Below are positions 28,505-37,800 of a stretch of DNA of 64,000 nucleotides, one piece after another. The translations under genes were made by a program, and so were the position numbers. Position 1 is the stretch's first letter. Each line of letters starts with the position of its first letter. The notes under the pieces were generated by a model that worked only from the letters and a program-made list of their open reading frames with translations, was not told the DNA's origin and searched no databases. The stretch comes from Pontiella sulfatireligans (GTDB taxonomy: Bacteria > Verrucomicrobiota > Kiritimatiellia > Kiritimatiellales > Pontiellaceae), in NCBI RefSeq assembly GCF_900890705.1, contig NZ_CAAHFH010000001.1, positions 3,286,001 to 3,350,000 on the forward strand, read 5' to 3'.

Positions 28505-28594
28505 ATTTGGTTTTCATTCATTGCATTCGCCTTGTTAAGGAACTCCCCCCAGAGGCGCATCGCGCGACTGGAAGGAGTTTGGGGGAATAGAAAA

Positions 28595-28864
28595 CTATCG
28601 GCGGCCACCGCCGAGAGGCGGACCGGTTGGAGCCTCTTCCTCGGAAATAAATCCATCGCCGTCTTTATCGGACTCGGTAAAGTGTTTCGATGGCCCGTCA
28701 AATTCTTTCTGCGACACCTTGCCGTCGCCATTCTTGTCGAGCCGCTTCACGAAATCGGCACCGGAGGCTTTGCCCCGGCCACCACCGCCTCCGGGCGGAC
28801 CGCCCGGGCCTTTGCAACCCATGCTCGCAGCGAGCAACAACAAAAGTCCCAATCGCTTCATCAT
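28595..28864 (-). CDS. Small EF-hand lipoprotein
   Basis: 89 residues. A signal sequence with a lipobox-like SMGC (Cys17) is followed by a Gly/Pro linker and an EF-hand pair: loops at 43-54 (DKNGDGKVSQKE) and 66-77 (DKDGDGFISEEE), then an APTGPP tail. All Ca-ligating positions are present. The spacing and the EFDGP...HF linker are the same as in the 161-residue protein at 48726 and in the sensor kinase at 50117. It lies 78 bp after the SHD1-like gene at 28943 on the same strand, so it is probably driven by the motif-B promoter, and was followed by the now-interrupted TPR gene. Confidence 0.88.
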   Translation of the reverse strand: MMKRLGLLLLLAASMGCKGPGGPPGGGGGRGKASGADFVKRLDKNGDGKVSQKEFDGPSKHFTESDKDGDGFISEEEAPTGPPLGGGRR

Positions 28865-28942
28865 CTCCGTTTCTCCTTAAGGGTAATTTAATGATCCGTT
28901 TATTGTTCACCAGCACACGAAAGAAAACCGTTTCCTGCAGCG

Positions 28943-29758
28943 CTACGAATTCCAGCTGCGGGGTATAGAGCGCTTTACGGCGGTCCGGCTTGCGCCGGTC
29001 ATATCCTGCAAAGAATCCTGCTCCATATTTTTGGGCAGCGAAATACTGCGTTCCATGCGGCCGCCGTCCGGAGTGGCCATGGAAATCGTGACGAGAATGC
29101 CGCTGCTGCTTCCGGCGGAGCCCGCCTCGGCGTGCTGTTCAAGAACGGCAACGCGGTCGGTGGTAAAATTTTTCCACCCGCCCGCTTCCAAGCCGCCGAC
29201 CGGAATCGTTCCTTTAACGATCTTTATATTGGGTGCCGTGACGAGCGCCCATTCCTCTTGGAGGCCGTTCTGATCCGTCCATTTATGGCTCTCCTGCGGA
29301 TAGACATTCTCGCCCGCAGCAGGGAGGTCGTAGGCATAGTAGATAAGATAGTTCATAGTCAGGTTTTCCATGGGCAGTCCTGTCCGGTTGCAAATGGAAA
29401 TCTCGTATTGGTATTCAGAAACGGAACCGAACGTGCTCACTTCGCTTCTGCGTTCAGTGCTCTGCCCTTTTTTCACGACAGTGCGCCGCGGAATGATTGC
29501 GAATTTTTCCGGAGACATAAAGAGGCTGCACGGCGCCCATTGCTTGACATAGACTTGATCTGCTTCCGAAAACGCGGCGCTTTTCACCCGAATGACCTGG
29601 AGGTCGTCCCGCTGAATTTCAACCGTGTCCATTTTGCTGTCGTAGGATAGCACCTTGGCGTTGAGCGTGCGTCCGTCATTGGCGGTGAATTCCCGGAATT
29701 CGTCAGCCGCCTGCACGGCCAGGGTGATGCATGTAAACAATACGATGAGTTTTTCCAT
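28943..29758 (-). CDS. Secreted SHD1-like protein
   Basis: 271 residues with a signal peptide (MEKLIVLFTCITLAVQA). The next 60 residues, EFREFTANDGRTLNAKV...VEIQRDDLQVIRVKSAAFSEADQVYVKQW, fit the SHD1-like domain common in secreted proteins of Planctomycetes and Verrucomicrobia. The remainder is beta-rich and matches the paralogue at 29936 throughout. Function is unknown. AGGAG precedes the ATG. The promoter with motif B lies about 110 bp upstream, and the EF-hand gene follows on the same strand. Confidence 0.75.
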   Translation of the reverse strand: MEKLIVLFTCITLAVQAADEFREFTANDGRTLNAKVLSYDSKMDTVEIQRDDLQVIRVKSAAFSEADQVYVKQWAPCSLFMSPEKFAIIPRRTVVKKGQSTERRSEVSTFGSVSEYQYEISICNRTGLPMENLTMNYLIYYAYDLPAAGENVYPQESHKWTDQNGLQEEWALVTAPNIKIVKGTIPVGGLEAGGWKNFTTDRVAVLEQHAEAGSAGSSSGILVTISMATPDGGRMERSISLPKNMEQDSLQDMTGASRTAVKRSIPRSWNS

Positions 29759-29865
29759 TTTTTTATATCTCCTGCCTATCGGTCGTTTCTATTTTCTAAA
29801 TTCCTGCTAGCGCTTTTTTTGATCGGCGGCTCTCATTGAGCGATCTCTTTTCCGGTAGGACGCCA

Positions 29866-29923
29866 ATCATTTGAACAGAGAAAGATGACAGCATCTTCTG
29901 TTGAATCATGAATTTGCTGTCAT
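29866..29923 (-). promoter_or_regulatory. Regulon promoter, site B
   Basis: Read on the minus strand: ATGACA (29923-29918), 4 nt, ATTCAT, 17 nt, TGTCAT (29890-29885), 13 nt, AATGAT (29871-29866) as a -10-like box. It precedes the SHD1-like/EF-hand/TPR unit. The spacing is identical at sites A, C, D and E. Sites B and E also share GTTCAAATGAT and GGCGTC around the -10 box. Confidence 0.8.
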
Positions 29924-29935
29924 TAATTCCGTCAT

Positions 29936-30832
29936 TCATGAATCCCAGCGGTAGTCCTTCATAATTCGTTTCGGCAGGGCTATATCGCGTTCAACCAGAC
30001 TGCCATCAGGCGCTTTCATAAATACCTTAATCCAGATCCCGTTCACTGTTGCTTCGAGATCAATCATCGTCCCCTGCGCTTGCCTGCCCGCATTACGCTC
30101 CAGAATGACGAAATCGGTCGTGCTAAGCTTGACGCGGTCACCGGCATCCAACTGCCCGATCTCAAGCACCCCCCGCTTCACTTGGGCTTCGGGCTGCGCC
30201 ACAAAAGTTCCTTGCTGCATGCCGCCCGACTGCCCCTGCCGCGCATTGGATTCACCCGCAAAGGGAACCTCCTCCCTGACCGGCCGTTCCTGCATGTAGA
30301 AAATCCTGTATTCCGCCTTCATCCCCCCTAAAGGAATGCCGGATCGATTGACCAGAGTCAGGTCGTAGCGATATTTCGTGTTCTTGTCGGTGGCCAGCAC
30401 GCTGGAGCCTCCCCCCATACTGCCTTCATCTCCGCCGCCGGGACCGCCTTGCCCCCCTCCTTGCCGACCGCCACCCGGACCGCCTTGACTCCCCCCTTGT
30501 TGACCGCCCCCCATCTGGGTGCCTTCATGCTTGCGCCGCCACTTCTTCACCGTGGTGCACCGAGGAAGCACGGTTAGCTTTGAAGCGTCAAGGAACAGGC
30601 CGCACGGGGTCCACTGCCGGATGTACGCCTGATCGTCCGGCTGAAAGGCATTGCGCTGAACGCTGATTCGTTGTCCGTCTTCCCGCTCGATTTTCACTTT
30701 TCCCGAGCCGGCATCGTAGGTAATTACCTTCGCCTTGAGCGTCCGTCCATCTCGGGCGGTGAATTCACGGAATTCTTCGGCCGCCTGCGCGACGAGGGTG
30801 ATGCAGCTGAACAGTACAATGAGCGTTTTCAT
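29936..30832 (-). CDS. Secreted SHD1-like protein with Gly-rich insert
   Basis: 298 residues from the ATG at 30832, which has AGGAGG upstream and starts a signal peptide (MKTLIVLFSCITLVAQA). An SHD1-like domain (EFREFTARDGRTLKAKVITYD...) is followed by a low-complexity GGQQGGSQGGPGG stretch (about residues 107-140) and a beta domain paralogous to the protein at 28943. The Gly-rich insert is absent in the paralogue. It has its own site-A promoter; site B lies just past its stop codon, so the two paralogues are separately controlled by the same signal. Confidence 0.75.
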   Translation of the reverse strand: MKTLIVLFSCITLVAQAAEEFREFTARDGRTLKAKVITYDAGSGKVKIEREDGQRISVQRNAFQPDDQAYIRQWTPCGLFLDASKLTVLPRCTTVKKWRRKHEGTQMGGGQQGGSQGGPGGGRQGGGQGGPGGGDEGSMGGGSSVLATDKNTKYRYDLTLVNRSGIPLGGMKAEYRIFYMQERPVREEVPFAGESNARQGQSGGMQQGTFVAQPEAQVKRGVLEIGQLDAGDRVKLSTTDFVILERNAGRQAQGTMIDLEATVNGIWIKVFMKAPDGSLVERDIALPKRIMKDYRWDS

Positions 30833-30868
30833 TTTATGCCTCCTGTTGGTTTGTCCTGTTGTCATAAA

Positions 30869-30926
30869 AGCATTGGAACAGGAAAAGATGACAGGCAGGC
30901 ACGGGGAAAAATGAATCATCTGTCAT
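30869..30926 (-). promoter_or_regulatory. Regulon promoter, site A
   Basis: Minus strand: ATGACA (30926-30921), 4 nt, ATTCAT, 17 nt, TGTCAT (30893-30888), 13 nt, AATGCT (30874-30869). It lies 37 bp upstream of the SHD1-like gene starting at 30832. An extra ATGACA half-site occurs at 30865-30860, just downstream of the -10 box. Confidence 0.8.
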
Positions 30927-30953
30927 GTTCATTGGCCCATCTCTGGAAATTAG

Positions 30954-30989
30954 AAAATTCCAGACTTTGAAATACTGCAAGGTCTGGAA
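30954..30989 (-). terminator. Terminator of the CotH-TolC operon
   Basis: On the minus strand TTCCAGACCTTG (from 30989) pairs with CAAAGTCTGGAA (ending 30958) with one mismatch, followed by TTTT (30957-30954). It lies about 80 bp after the TolC-like stop codon and before site A of the next gene. Confidence 0.75.
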
Positions 30990-31068
30990 CCGGAACGAGC
31001 TATACGGATGTTTATCACCGCGCTTAATGATTCAAGCGTTAACTATATACAGATTGAAACAGCCTGAT

Positions 31069-32286
31069 TTAGTTCGAGAACATCCCCAGCTCTTTCGCGA
31101 TATCCACGGCAATCTGCTCTTTGATGCAAAGCGCCCGAGCGGACTGCAGCGATACATCCAGCATGCGTTCGCGCACCAGCATCAGATCGCGAAGATCCTC
31201 CAGCCGTCCGGTCTCCATCTGACCGAGGTCTTCCCCAAGCTGTTCAAGCAGGGGGTTGATTCGACAGTTCCGATCTCCGGCCTGTGCATAGTAGGCTTTT
31301 GAGGTTTTAAGCAATACGCGAAGCCGATTACTGATTACCCGTCGCTGAAACTCCATGGTGGACTGAGAAAGGGCCTGTTGCCTCTGGTACACCGCAATAT
31401 CCGGATTGTGGGTGCCCCATGGCAGCACAAAGGAAGCGGACAGCCCGAAGGTGGTCTCGCCGTTGTTATGATCGACCTGCACATCCGGCTGGATATATTT
31501 CAAACGAAACCCGTCTTCCTGGCGGGCAACGGCTTCCGCCGCGGCAATGGAGCGGGCATGCACATCAAAGCTTTTATAATCCGGACGGTTTTCCAAGGCC
31601 TGTTGAAGCATGGTTTCAAACTGCATCTGCGAAGGCATTTCAACCACAGCGGTTTCCGCCATTTTTGAAAGGTCTGTATTGGGACCGATCAGAAGATACA
31701 GTTTCTGTTCAACCCCGAGCCGCGTACTTTTCACCTTTTCCTGATTGTTCACCAGATCCAGATACAAGCTGTACAGCTTGGCCCGGTCAACAACCAACAA
31801 TTGGTTCAGCTCAACCTCAACATCGGCTTTCTCTAAATAAGGTTCCAGCAGGGCCAGCTCGTTTACATACAATTCGAACTGACGGTTGAGCATGCGGTAT
31901 TCACAGAAGAGACGATAGACCTCAACAATTTCCTGCCACTCCAGCAGAGCCACCCGCAGCTGCTCTTCTTCCGCCACCAAAGCCAGTTGCTCCCGGAGCT
32001 TCGACCGGCTCCAACGGGACGGCAGATAGATCCTCAGCGCAGCTCCGACATCATCGTCCGAAACCCGGGGACGGAGCTCGAGGCCATATTCCGAACGGCT
32101 CTGCGCCTGCGCCCGCGCCTGCTCCAGCGCAATGCTTTCTTCAAGCAGCACGCTTTCTGAGCGTTGGATAATGCTCGCATGCAGATCGCCCTGCTTCATG
32201 ACTTTGTCCAAATCCAGCTCCGCAGCAGAAGCCGGCAGCATCACCCCTGAAGCGAATATCAAAAGAAAAAAGAGTATTGTGCGCAT
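31069..32286 (-). CDS. TolC-family outer-membrane efflux protein
   Basis: 405 residues with a signal peptide (MRTILFFLLIFASGVMLPASA). Two long coiled-coil halves (ESVLLEESIALEQARAQAQSRSEYGLELRP; QTMEFQRRVISNRLRVLLKTSKAYYAQ) give the TolC/OEP duplication. It should form a trimeric outer-membrane exit duct. The ATG overlaps the stop of the HlyD gene by one base (TAATG), showing translational coupling. No ABC or RND inner-membrane pump is encoded in the operon. Confidence 0.85.
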   Translation of the reverse strand: MRTILFFLLIFASGVMLPASAAELDLDKVMKQGDLHASIIQRSESVLLEESIALEQARAQAQSRSEYGLELRPRVSDDDVGAALRIYLPSRWSRSKLREQLALVAEEEQLRVALLEWQEIVEVYRLFCEYRMLNRQFELYVNELALLEPYLEKADVEVELNQLLVVDRAKLYSLYLDLVNNQEKVKSTRLGVEQKLYLLIGPNTDLSKMAETAVVEMPSQMQFETMLQQALENRPDYKSFDVHARSIAAAEAVARQEDGFRLKYIQPDVQVDHNNGETTFGLSASFVLPWGTHNPDIAVYQRQQALSQSTMEFQRRVISNRLRVLLKTSKAYYAQAGDRNCRINPLLEQLGEDLGQMETGRLEDLRDLMLVRERMLDVSLQSARALCIKEQIAVDIAKELGMFSN

Positions 32287-33302
32287 TATCGTTTCCCAAG
32301 CCATTGATCCAAAACCGAAACATCCGGCACCACAACCACCTGCTCGCCAGGCACCAGCTCCATGCCGGGCTCAAGTTCAATCACGATCCGTCGGCCCCGG
32401 AGAATTTGATCGCCGAAACCGGTAAAAACCGGAAGCTTTCGAATGTCCGCGGTTACGGTTCTGACCATGCCGCAATAGATCTTGCGACTGGCAGAAGCAA
32501 TGACCTTGCACCGTTCGCCTTCTGCAATATCCATACGCTTTTCCTCGGGCATGAAAGCAATGATTCGTGCGGTTGACACATTACTGATACGAATCACCGG
32601 ATCGCCGGTTTCCACCACATCACCCGGTTGATGCAGCACTTCCGCCACCACGCCCGCCGTGCGGACTTCCAGACGGCACTGCGCAGCCTGAAGCGTTTTC
32701 AGTTCTTTTCCATTGTAAAGCGCAACATCCTGTTCAATCAGCTTCAACCGTTGTTCGAGCTGGGCAATCAGCGTTGGATAATGCGCCAGTATATCCTTAA
32801 TTGATTCGATCTGCGGACGAACATCCTTCACATCCTGCTCAAGGATGAGGTTTTTCGCCCGCAGTTCTTCCGTACGCTTCCACTGCCCTTCCAGAGCCTT
32901 CAGCTCGGCCTCTGTGCGGGCCTGCTCCAGACGCAGGCCCTCAATATCACATCGGATCGACTGCACCTTATCGCGGGTCTTCATCAGCGAGGCCTGATCC
33001 ATCAGCAGCTCAGAAGCCAGCGTTTCATTATCCAGCTCGCCAATCAGCTGTCCGGCGTGTACCGGATCACCCAGATTCACCGTGAGAGATTTAAGGCGGC
33101 CGTTTTCCAATGGCGAAACATATTCGTAGGTGCGCTCGGCCACCCCGTAGAAGCGGATGCGGTGCATGCCGCCGGGCAGTAGAACGAGCACCGCAACCGC
33201 GGCCGCCAACCAGACCACCCAAGGCCATCCACTGAATAGTTGGCGGATTAAATTCCGGCGACGCTGGCGAAGGGCGGGACGTTTGAATGTTTTATCAGTC
33301 AT
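32286..33302 (-). CDS. HlyD-family membrane-fusion protein
   Basis: 338 residues: a short cytoplasmic start, one membrane helix (about 27-48, WPWVVWLAAAVAVLVLLPGG), a beta-barrel/lipoyl half (NGRLKSLTVNLGDPVHAGQLIGELD), a coiled-coil hairpin (about 95-185) and the returning lipoyl half (VRTAGVVAEVLHQPGDVVETGDPVIRI). It bridges inner membrane and TolC. It sits between DUF4956 and TolC genes with 15-bp and -1-bp spacing. Confidence 0.88.
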   Translation of the reverse strand: MTDKTFKRPALRQRRRNLIRQLFSGWPWVVWLAAAVAVLVLLPGGMHRIRFYGVAERTYEYVSPLENGRLKSLTVNLGDPVHAGQLIGELDNETLASELLMDQASLMKTRDKVQSIRCDIEGLRLEQARTEAELKALEGQWKRTEELRAKNLILEQDVKDVRPQIESIKDILAHYPTLIAQLEQRLKLIEQDVALYNGKELKTLQAAQCRLEVRTAGVVAEVLHQPGDVVETGDPVIRISNVSTARIIAFMPEEKRMDIAEGERCKVIASASRKIYCGMVRTVTADIRKLPVFTGFGDQILRGRRIVIELEPGMELVPGEQVVVVPDVSVLDQWLGKR

Positions 33303-33317
33303 TATTCACTCCCTCCT

Positions 33318-34019
33318 TTAAAGTTCAACGGTGGTACGCTGCATCACCAGATTTACCTCGGCAATGGAATCCGCGGCCTCGAGCTTCTTCACGAGATCAA
33401 CCTGATAGGATGGGTCAATCAATCGAACCTGATAGGAATATTCCAGCAGATTGCCCTGCACGGCCTCGCGCATGGCGAGCAGTGTGTAGGCACTGCAGCA
33501 TTCATCCAGAATTCCGTTCACTTCCAAACGGGCCTTGTCATCGTTTGTTTCAACCAGGAAGCGCAGCATGGCTTCGTAGCGCCGACGGGTGGCGAACGGT
33601 GCCCAGTGCAGCAGTGCAATGACCGAACTCAGAAGAAAGCAGCCGGTTACGGCCACGGCGAACATGCCCGCCCCGCAGGCGATACCCAGCCCGAGCGCCG
33701 CAAACAGAAACATCATGTCACGCGGATCCCGGACCACCGTTCGGAAACGAATCAACGACAGCGCTCCCAGCACACCGATTCCTCGGGCCAAGCTGTCCCC
33801 CATCGACATCATCACCATGCACGTGATCATGCCGCCGAGAATCAAGGTATGCACAAACGACCGCGAATAAGAAAGCGACTGAAAAGTCACCTGATACAGC
33901 TTCGCAATCACTGAACACAACACAAAGGCCAGCAGCATGGCTGAAATCACATGCTGCAAACTTAAACTCTGCGAACTCCCCGCCGCAGAAATCAGATCAC
34001 TCCATCCGCCCGTATTCAT
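33318..34019 (-). CDS. DUF4956 membrane protein
   Basis: 233 residues. Four hydrophobic segments in the first 135 residues include the DUF4956 hallmark GDSLARGIGVLGALSLIRFRTVVRDPRDMMFLFAALGLG, followed by a soluble C-terminal domain (about 145-233). DUF4956 proteins are uncharacterised but typically adjoin VTC-type polyphosphate polymerase and CotH genes, as here. In this operon it is the only polytopic inner-membrane protein and could stand in for the missing exporter (inference). It is 9 bp after the VTC gene. Confidence 0.85.
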   Translation of the reverse strand: MNTGGWSDLISAAGSSQSLSLQHVISAMLLAFVLCSVIAKLYQVTFQSLSYSRSFVHTLILGGMITCMVMMSMGDSLARGIGVLGALSLIRFRTVVRDPRDMMFLFAALGLGIACGAGMFAVAVTGCFLLSSVIALLHWAPFATRRRYEAMLRFLVETNDDKARLEVNGILDECCSAYTLLAMREAVQGNLLEYSYQVRLIDPSYQVDLVKKLEAADSIAEVNLVMQRTTVEL

Positions 34020-34028
34020 ACCTCTCCT

Positions 34029-34844
34029 TTAATCATACATAAACTCATCGGCAAACGGGGCCTCCCCGTTGCCGGTTAAACAATTTTCCATCCAGATCGC
34101 GGTGGAATATTTGCAATTCCCGCAACGCACCAGATCAAATTCCTGCACCAACTCCACCATCCACGTCGGCACCTGTTCGGTGCACTTCACCTCCAGCACG
34201 AGCGATGATTCCCGGCGGTTGCGCACCAGCCCGCTGTCCATCGAAATAAACCGGCCGTTGCCACCCCAGTTGTACATATCGGATACTGGCTGGTAGCTCA
34301 GTTGCGAATCGAAGGTGATCCGGGCATAGTGATCGAAAATGCTGGTAAAAGCTTCGCGGCAATAGCGGATATAGACGAGCGGCTTGGCGTTGATCTCGTG
34401 GTTCAGCCGCACAAATTCGCGAAAAGCCTCGCGCTCCGTGACGGACTTGAGGTTCAGCTCATCCCTGTGCTTTTCCAGAATGCCCGGCTTCCACTGATCG
34501 AACGCAATACAGGCGCGCGACTTGATGACGCGCTCAAAATATTTACGTTTTATTTCAAGAAACACCGGTGCTTGACCCGGCGGTTTGCCGTAGGTCCGCA
34601 CCCGCAGCTTGAACCGATGCGCCGCTTCCCTCTCCTTGGCATAATGGAGCGAGAGCGACGGCGTATCGAGTTGCAGCGTGTTGATGAAATACGTACCGCC
34701 GGCGGCCGCACAGTGCTTGTCCATCGTGCAATAGGGCTGGATGAAACCCTTGATCGGCTCCACCAACCGGCGCGGAATTATGTACTTCGCCTCAAAGCGA
34801 TCCAGCTCCGTGGAAAAATCGGCCGTTGAACTTTGACTACTCAT
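34029..34844 (-). CDS. VTC-domain (polyphosphate polymerase-like) protein
   Basis: 271 residues. Basic and acidic strands of the tunnel fold are visible: ELDRFEAKYIIPRRLVEPI, HRFKLRVRTYG, FLEIKRKYFERVIKSRA, ESSLVLEVKCTEQVPTWM. The VTC4 catalytic domain of yeast makes polyphosphate from ATP; bacterial homologues beside CotH and DUF4956 are not well characterised. I chose the ATG at 34844 (MSSQSST), which overlaps the CotH stop by 8 nt, so the pair is coupled. Cytoplasmic; no signal. Confidence 0.85.
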   Translation of the reverse strand: MSSQSSTADFSTELDRFEAKYIIPRRLVEPIKGFIQPYCTMDKHCAAAGGTYFINTLQLDTPSLSLHYAKEREAAHRFKLRVRTYGKPPGQAPVFLEIKRKYFERVIKSRACIAFDQWKPGILEKHRDELNLKSVTEREAFREFVRLNHEINAKPLVYIRYCREAFTSIFDHYARITFDSQLSYQPVSDMYNWGGNGRFISMDSGLVRNRRESSLVLEVKCTEQVPTWMVELVQEFDLVRCGNCKYSTAIWMENCLTGNGEAPFADEFMYD

Positions 34845-37800
34845 CGTCCACCCGGAGTTGGTAGTAGGTACATTCCACATCGTCCACTCCGACGGTGTAG
34901 GTGTTCAACGGCGGCGTCGATGAAATAGGCGATATGGAAAGCAAGAAATCGCCGGAAACCAAGTTGGTGCTGATCCACAACGAGTAGGTTTTTCCGGTTG
35001 CACTCTGCCAAGTGAATACAGAATCCTCGGCCGTTTCCAATGACTCGAACTTAAAGACGGAAACCGCATTGGTCGGGTCGGTGCCGGCGCGCCACTCGTT
35101 GTAGTTGGAAGCGCCGTCGTTGTCCCAATCGTCGTCTTCGCCGCCGTTCGCCGCGTTGATGGAACCGAAATAATCAATCTCCCAATCGTCCGGCAGGGCG
35201 TCGGAATCGCTCAGCGCCGCAGTTCCTGGCGAGGGGTTCGCGTTCGCGGCCCAGTTGGCGGCGTCGTTCGGGTAGAGCGCGGCATCGGCTCGTTCGAGCG
35301 AAGAGCCGAGTCCGTCGGCATCCGTCGGCCATGGGGCGGCGTCGTTGTATTCAACCCGCTCGACGACAATGTACGGAACCTCGCCGGTCAGCGTTTCCGG
35401 GTCGCCGGGCTTGCTGAGCAGGAGCTCTTCGCCGTCGTTGTTGAGCTGGCCGTCGTAGGGGCCCAGCACCGTGACGCCTGCATCCACCGAGTAGTAGCTG
35501 GTGAAGGCGGCGGCGGTGGTCTCGGAAACCACGACGCTTTCGCCGGGATCGAGCACGAGCCCTTCCGGGAAGGTGAATTCAACCGCGCCTTCCAGCTTCC
35601 AGGTGTTGGTCGGATAGCTGGCATCGTAGAGCGGGACGGTCGAAGAGCCGCGGTTATAGAGTTCAATAAACTCGAATCCGTTGCTGTCCGCCGGGTGATA
35701 CATGATTTCCGTAAAGACCGCATCGCCGATCAGCGGATAGGCGTTGGTCGCGCCCGAAGTCTGCGCGCTCTGCGCAGTGAAGTCGGTTGCGCCGTCGCTC
35801 TTCACATGCCGGCCAAAGGTGACGTCACGCTCGGCGGCGCCAAAACTTTCCTCAACCCAGTAGCCGGTCAATTCGCCGCCTTCGCCGGAGGAGAGGTAGA
35901 TGTCGTCGCCCAGCTCGCTGAACGCAAAGCCGTTTGTTCCGGCGACGGTTGTGCCAAAATGGGAATGCTCGGTGAGCACCAGATACCCGCTGGGAGCAAT
36001 ACTGGAAAGTCCGCTCAGTTCAACTTTCGCGAGGTTGTCCTCGTCGTCGCTGAGAAACCATCCGTTGATGTCGATGGAATTGGTTGAGGCGTTGTAGAGT
36101 TCGACCCAGTCGCCGGGCGTGTCGTCGTCCTGATGGGTCAGCGATTCGTTGATCAGCAGATCATCCGGATTCAGGAAACCATCCGACCCTTCGCCGGGCG
36201 TTCCGCCGCTGTATTTGCTAGGCCGCCAGGAGGAGCTGTCGCTCCAGGTGTTGGTGGCGGCGTACGGATCGATCAGCGTCAGCGAAAACCCTCCGCCATC
36301 GGTGGCGTCGTACCAGTCGCTGTACTCAAAATCGAGGATGGTGTTGCCGAGCCCTTCGACCAGCGCAATGTCCTCGCCGCCGTTATCCAACGCAGCGGTC
36401 GGGATAAAGAATTTTCCATGATACTCGCCGGCAATGTTGATGGACGCCCAGTTGGAATAGCGGTTGGTGAACGCGTCGTAGTCGTTCACAAGCACGGCAT
36501 ATTCGCCGGGAGCGAGGATCGCGACATCGCCTTCGGTGAAGTCGAAGCGAACGCCGTTCGAAAACTCTGTTCCTGCCAAACCGACGGTTTCGGTTCCGGT
36601 GTTGAGCAGTTCGATAAACTCGGCGTCCGTGTCGGCAGGATTGTACATGATTTCGGTGACGCGCAGGGGCGATTCCTCGTCCACCACAAAGGTAGCTTTG
36701 GTGAGCGCGCTCCAGGTGCCGCCGCTCAAAACGCGCGCCTTGACCTGCGCGGAATGACCAAGGGCAATGGCCGAACCGTAGGCCGTGCCGGCCGTCGCGC
36801 CGCCGACGGCGCGCGGGTCGGAACCGTCGGTGGTGTAGTAGATGGCGCCGCTGCCGGAGATCGAAAGCGAGATGCCGGAACCGATACTGCCGCCATACTG
36901 GCTGAATGTGGGCGCGGCCACGGATGGATACCAGCCCTTCGCTACGATCTGGGCCAGCACGGTGTCGGAACGGGTAGTCGGCGAGGCGCGGAAGTAGCTG
37001 TTGAGCAGCCAGTTCACAGTGCCCAGCCAATCTCCGTCGCGGGTATAGAGCGTGCCGGTGCTATCGCCCCAGCGCGCGGACTCCGCAACGACAGCACTGT
37101 AAATTTCATCCCGGCGCACTTCCAGCCGGTTTGCACAGACTTCAGAGGTCAACAGCCCCTCATTAAAGAAATATTCATGCACATGGTCGGCGAAACGGAG
37201 CTTGTATTCGGCATTACCCATAAGCTTTAGGTTCAGCGACCATGGATTAAACCGATCCACCGCATCGAAGGAACTGCTCAGACTCACGTTGAAACGGTTT
37301 TGACTCACGCCCTCCGACCGCTCGAGCGAGTGCTCGTTGTCGTGGGCAACAAACTTGAAGCCGTCCGGGTTTTCGCGGTTATAGATGGCGGTAAGGTTGC
37401 GCGGCATGGTTGGGCTGTTCATCGGAGGGCCCACCGGTGAGTCGCGGTTTGCGGTAAAGTAAACGAGCAGCATATAGTCGATCACGTTGTCCACATCCAG
37501 CAGTTTGGTGTAGCTGCTGTTTTCCGTTCCGTTCGCGTTCATTCCCTGAAGGGCGAAATAGGAGGCGTTGGCACTTACACCGCCATACGCTCCGGCCCAA
37601 AGTGAATCGTAGGCATCGCGTGTGCCGTCAACGGCATAGATGTCGCCCGAGTCGGCATCGGCCTTCACCGCATCATAATCGTCGTCATCATCGCCGTAAT
37701 ACGATTCGGCATAATTCGATTCGCAACGCTCTTCGGTCTGGTAGAGGCCCCAGTACATCCCGTTAATGTAGAGGTGGTAATATTCACCGGCGGTATAGGG

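Larger units (their letters stand above)
26705..28521 (-). pseudogene. TPR-like gene interrupted by an IS4-family element
   Basis: Removing 27045-28504 and one copy of the 9-bp duplication restores one open frame: ATG at 28521, MNENQI, then DLAPPTIRD..., about 115 codons ending at 26705. The product is a small TPR-like protein (ALKIHEQVMMESDPSSSDFFRLAWLHFLEG) similar to the intact 117-residue protein at 48263 (ALKIHKDILAEDDSSYAVFLRAGWLSYRLG). It followed the EF-hand gene at 28595, the same order as in the second copy. The insertion falls in codon 6, so the product is lost unless translation restarts at an internal TTG. Confidence 0.85.
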
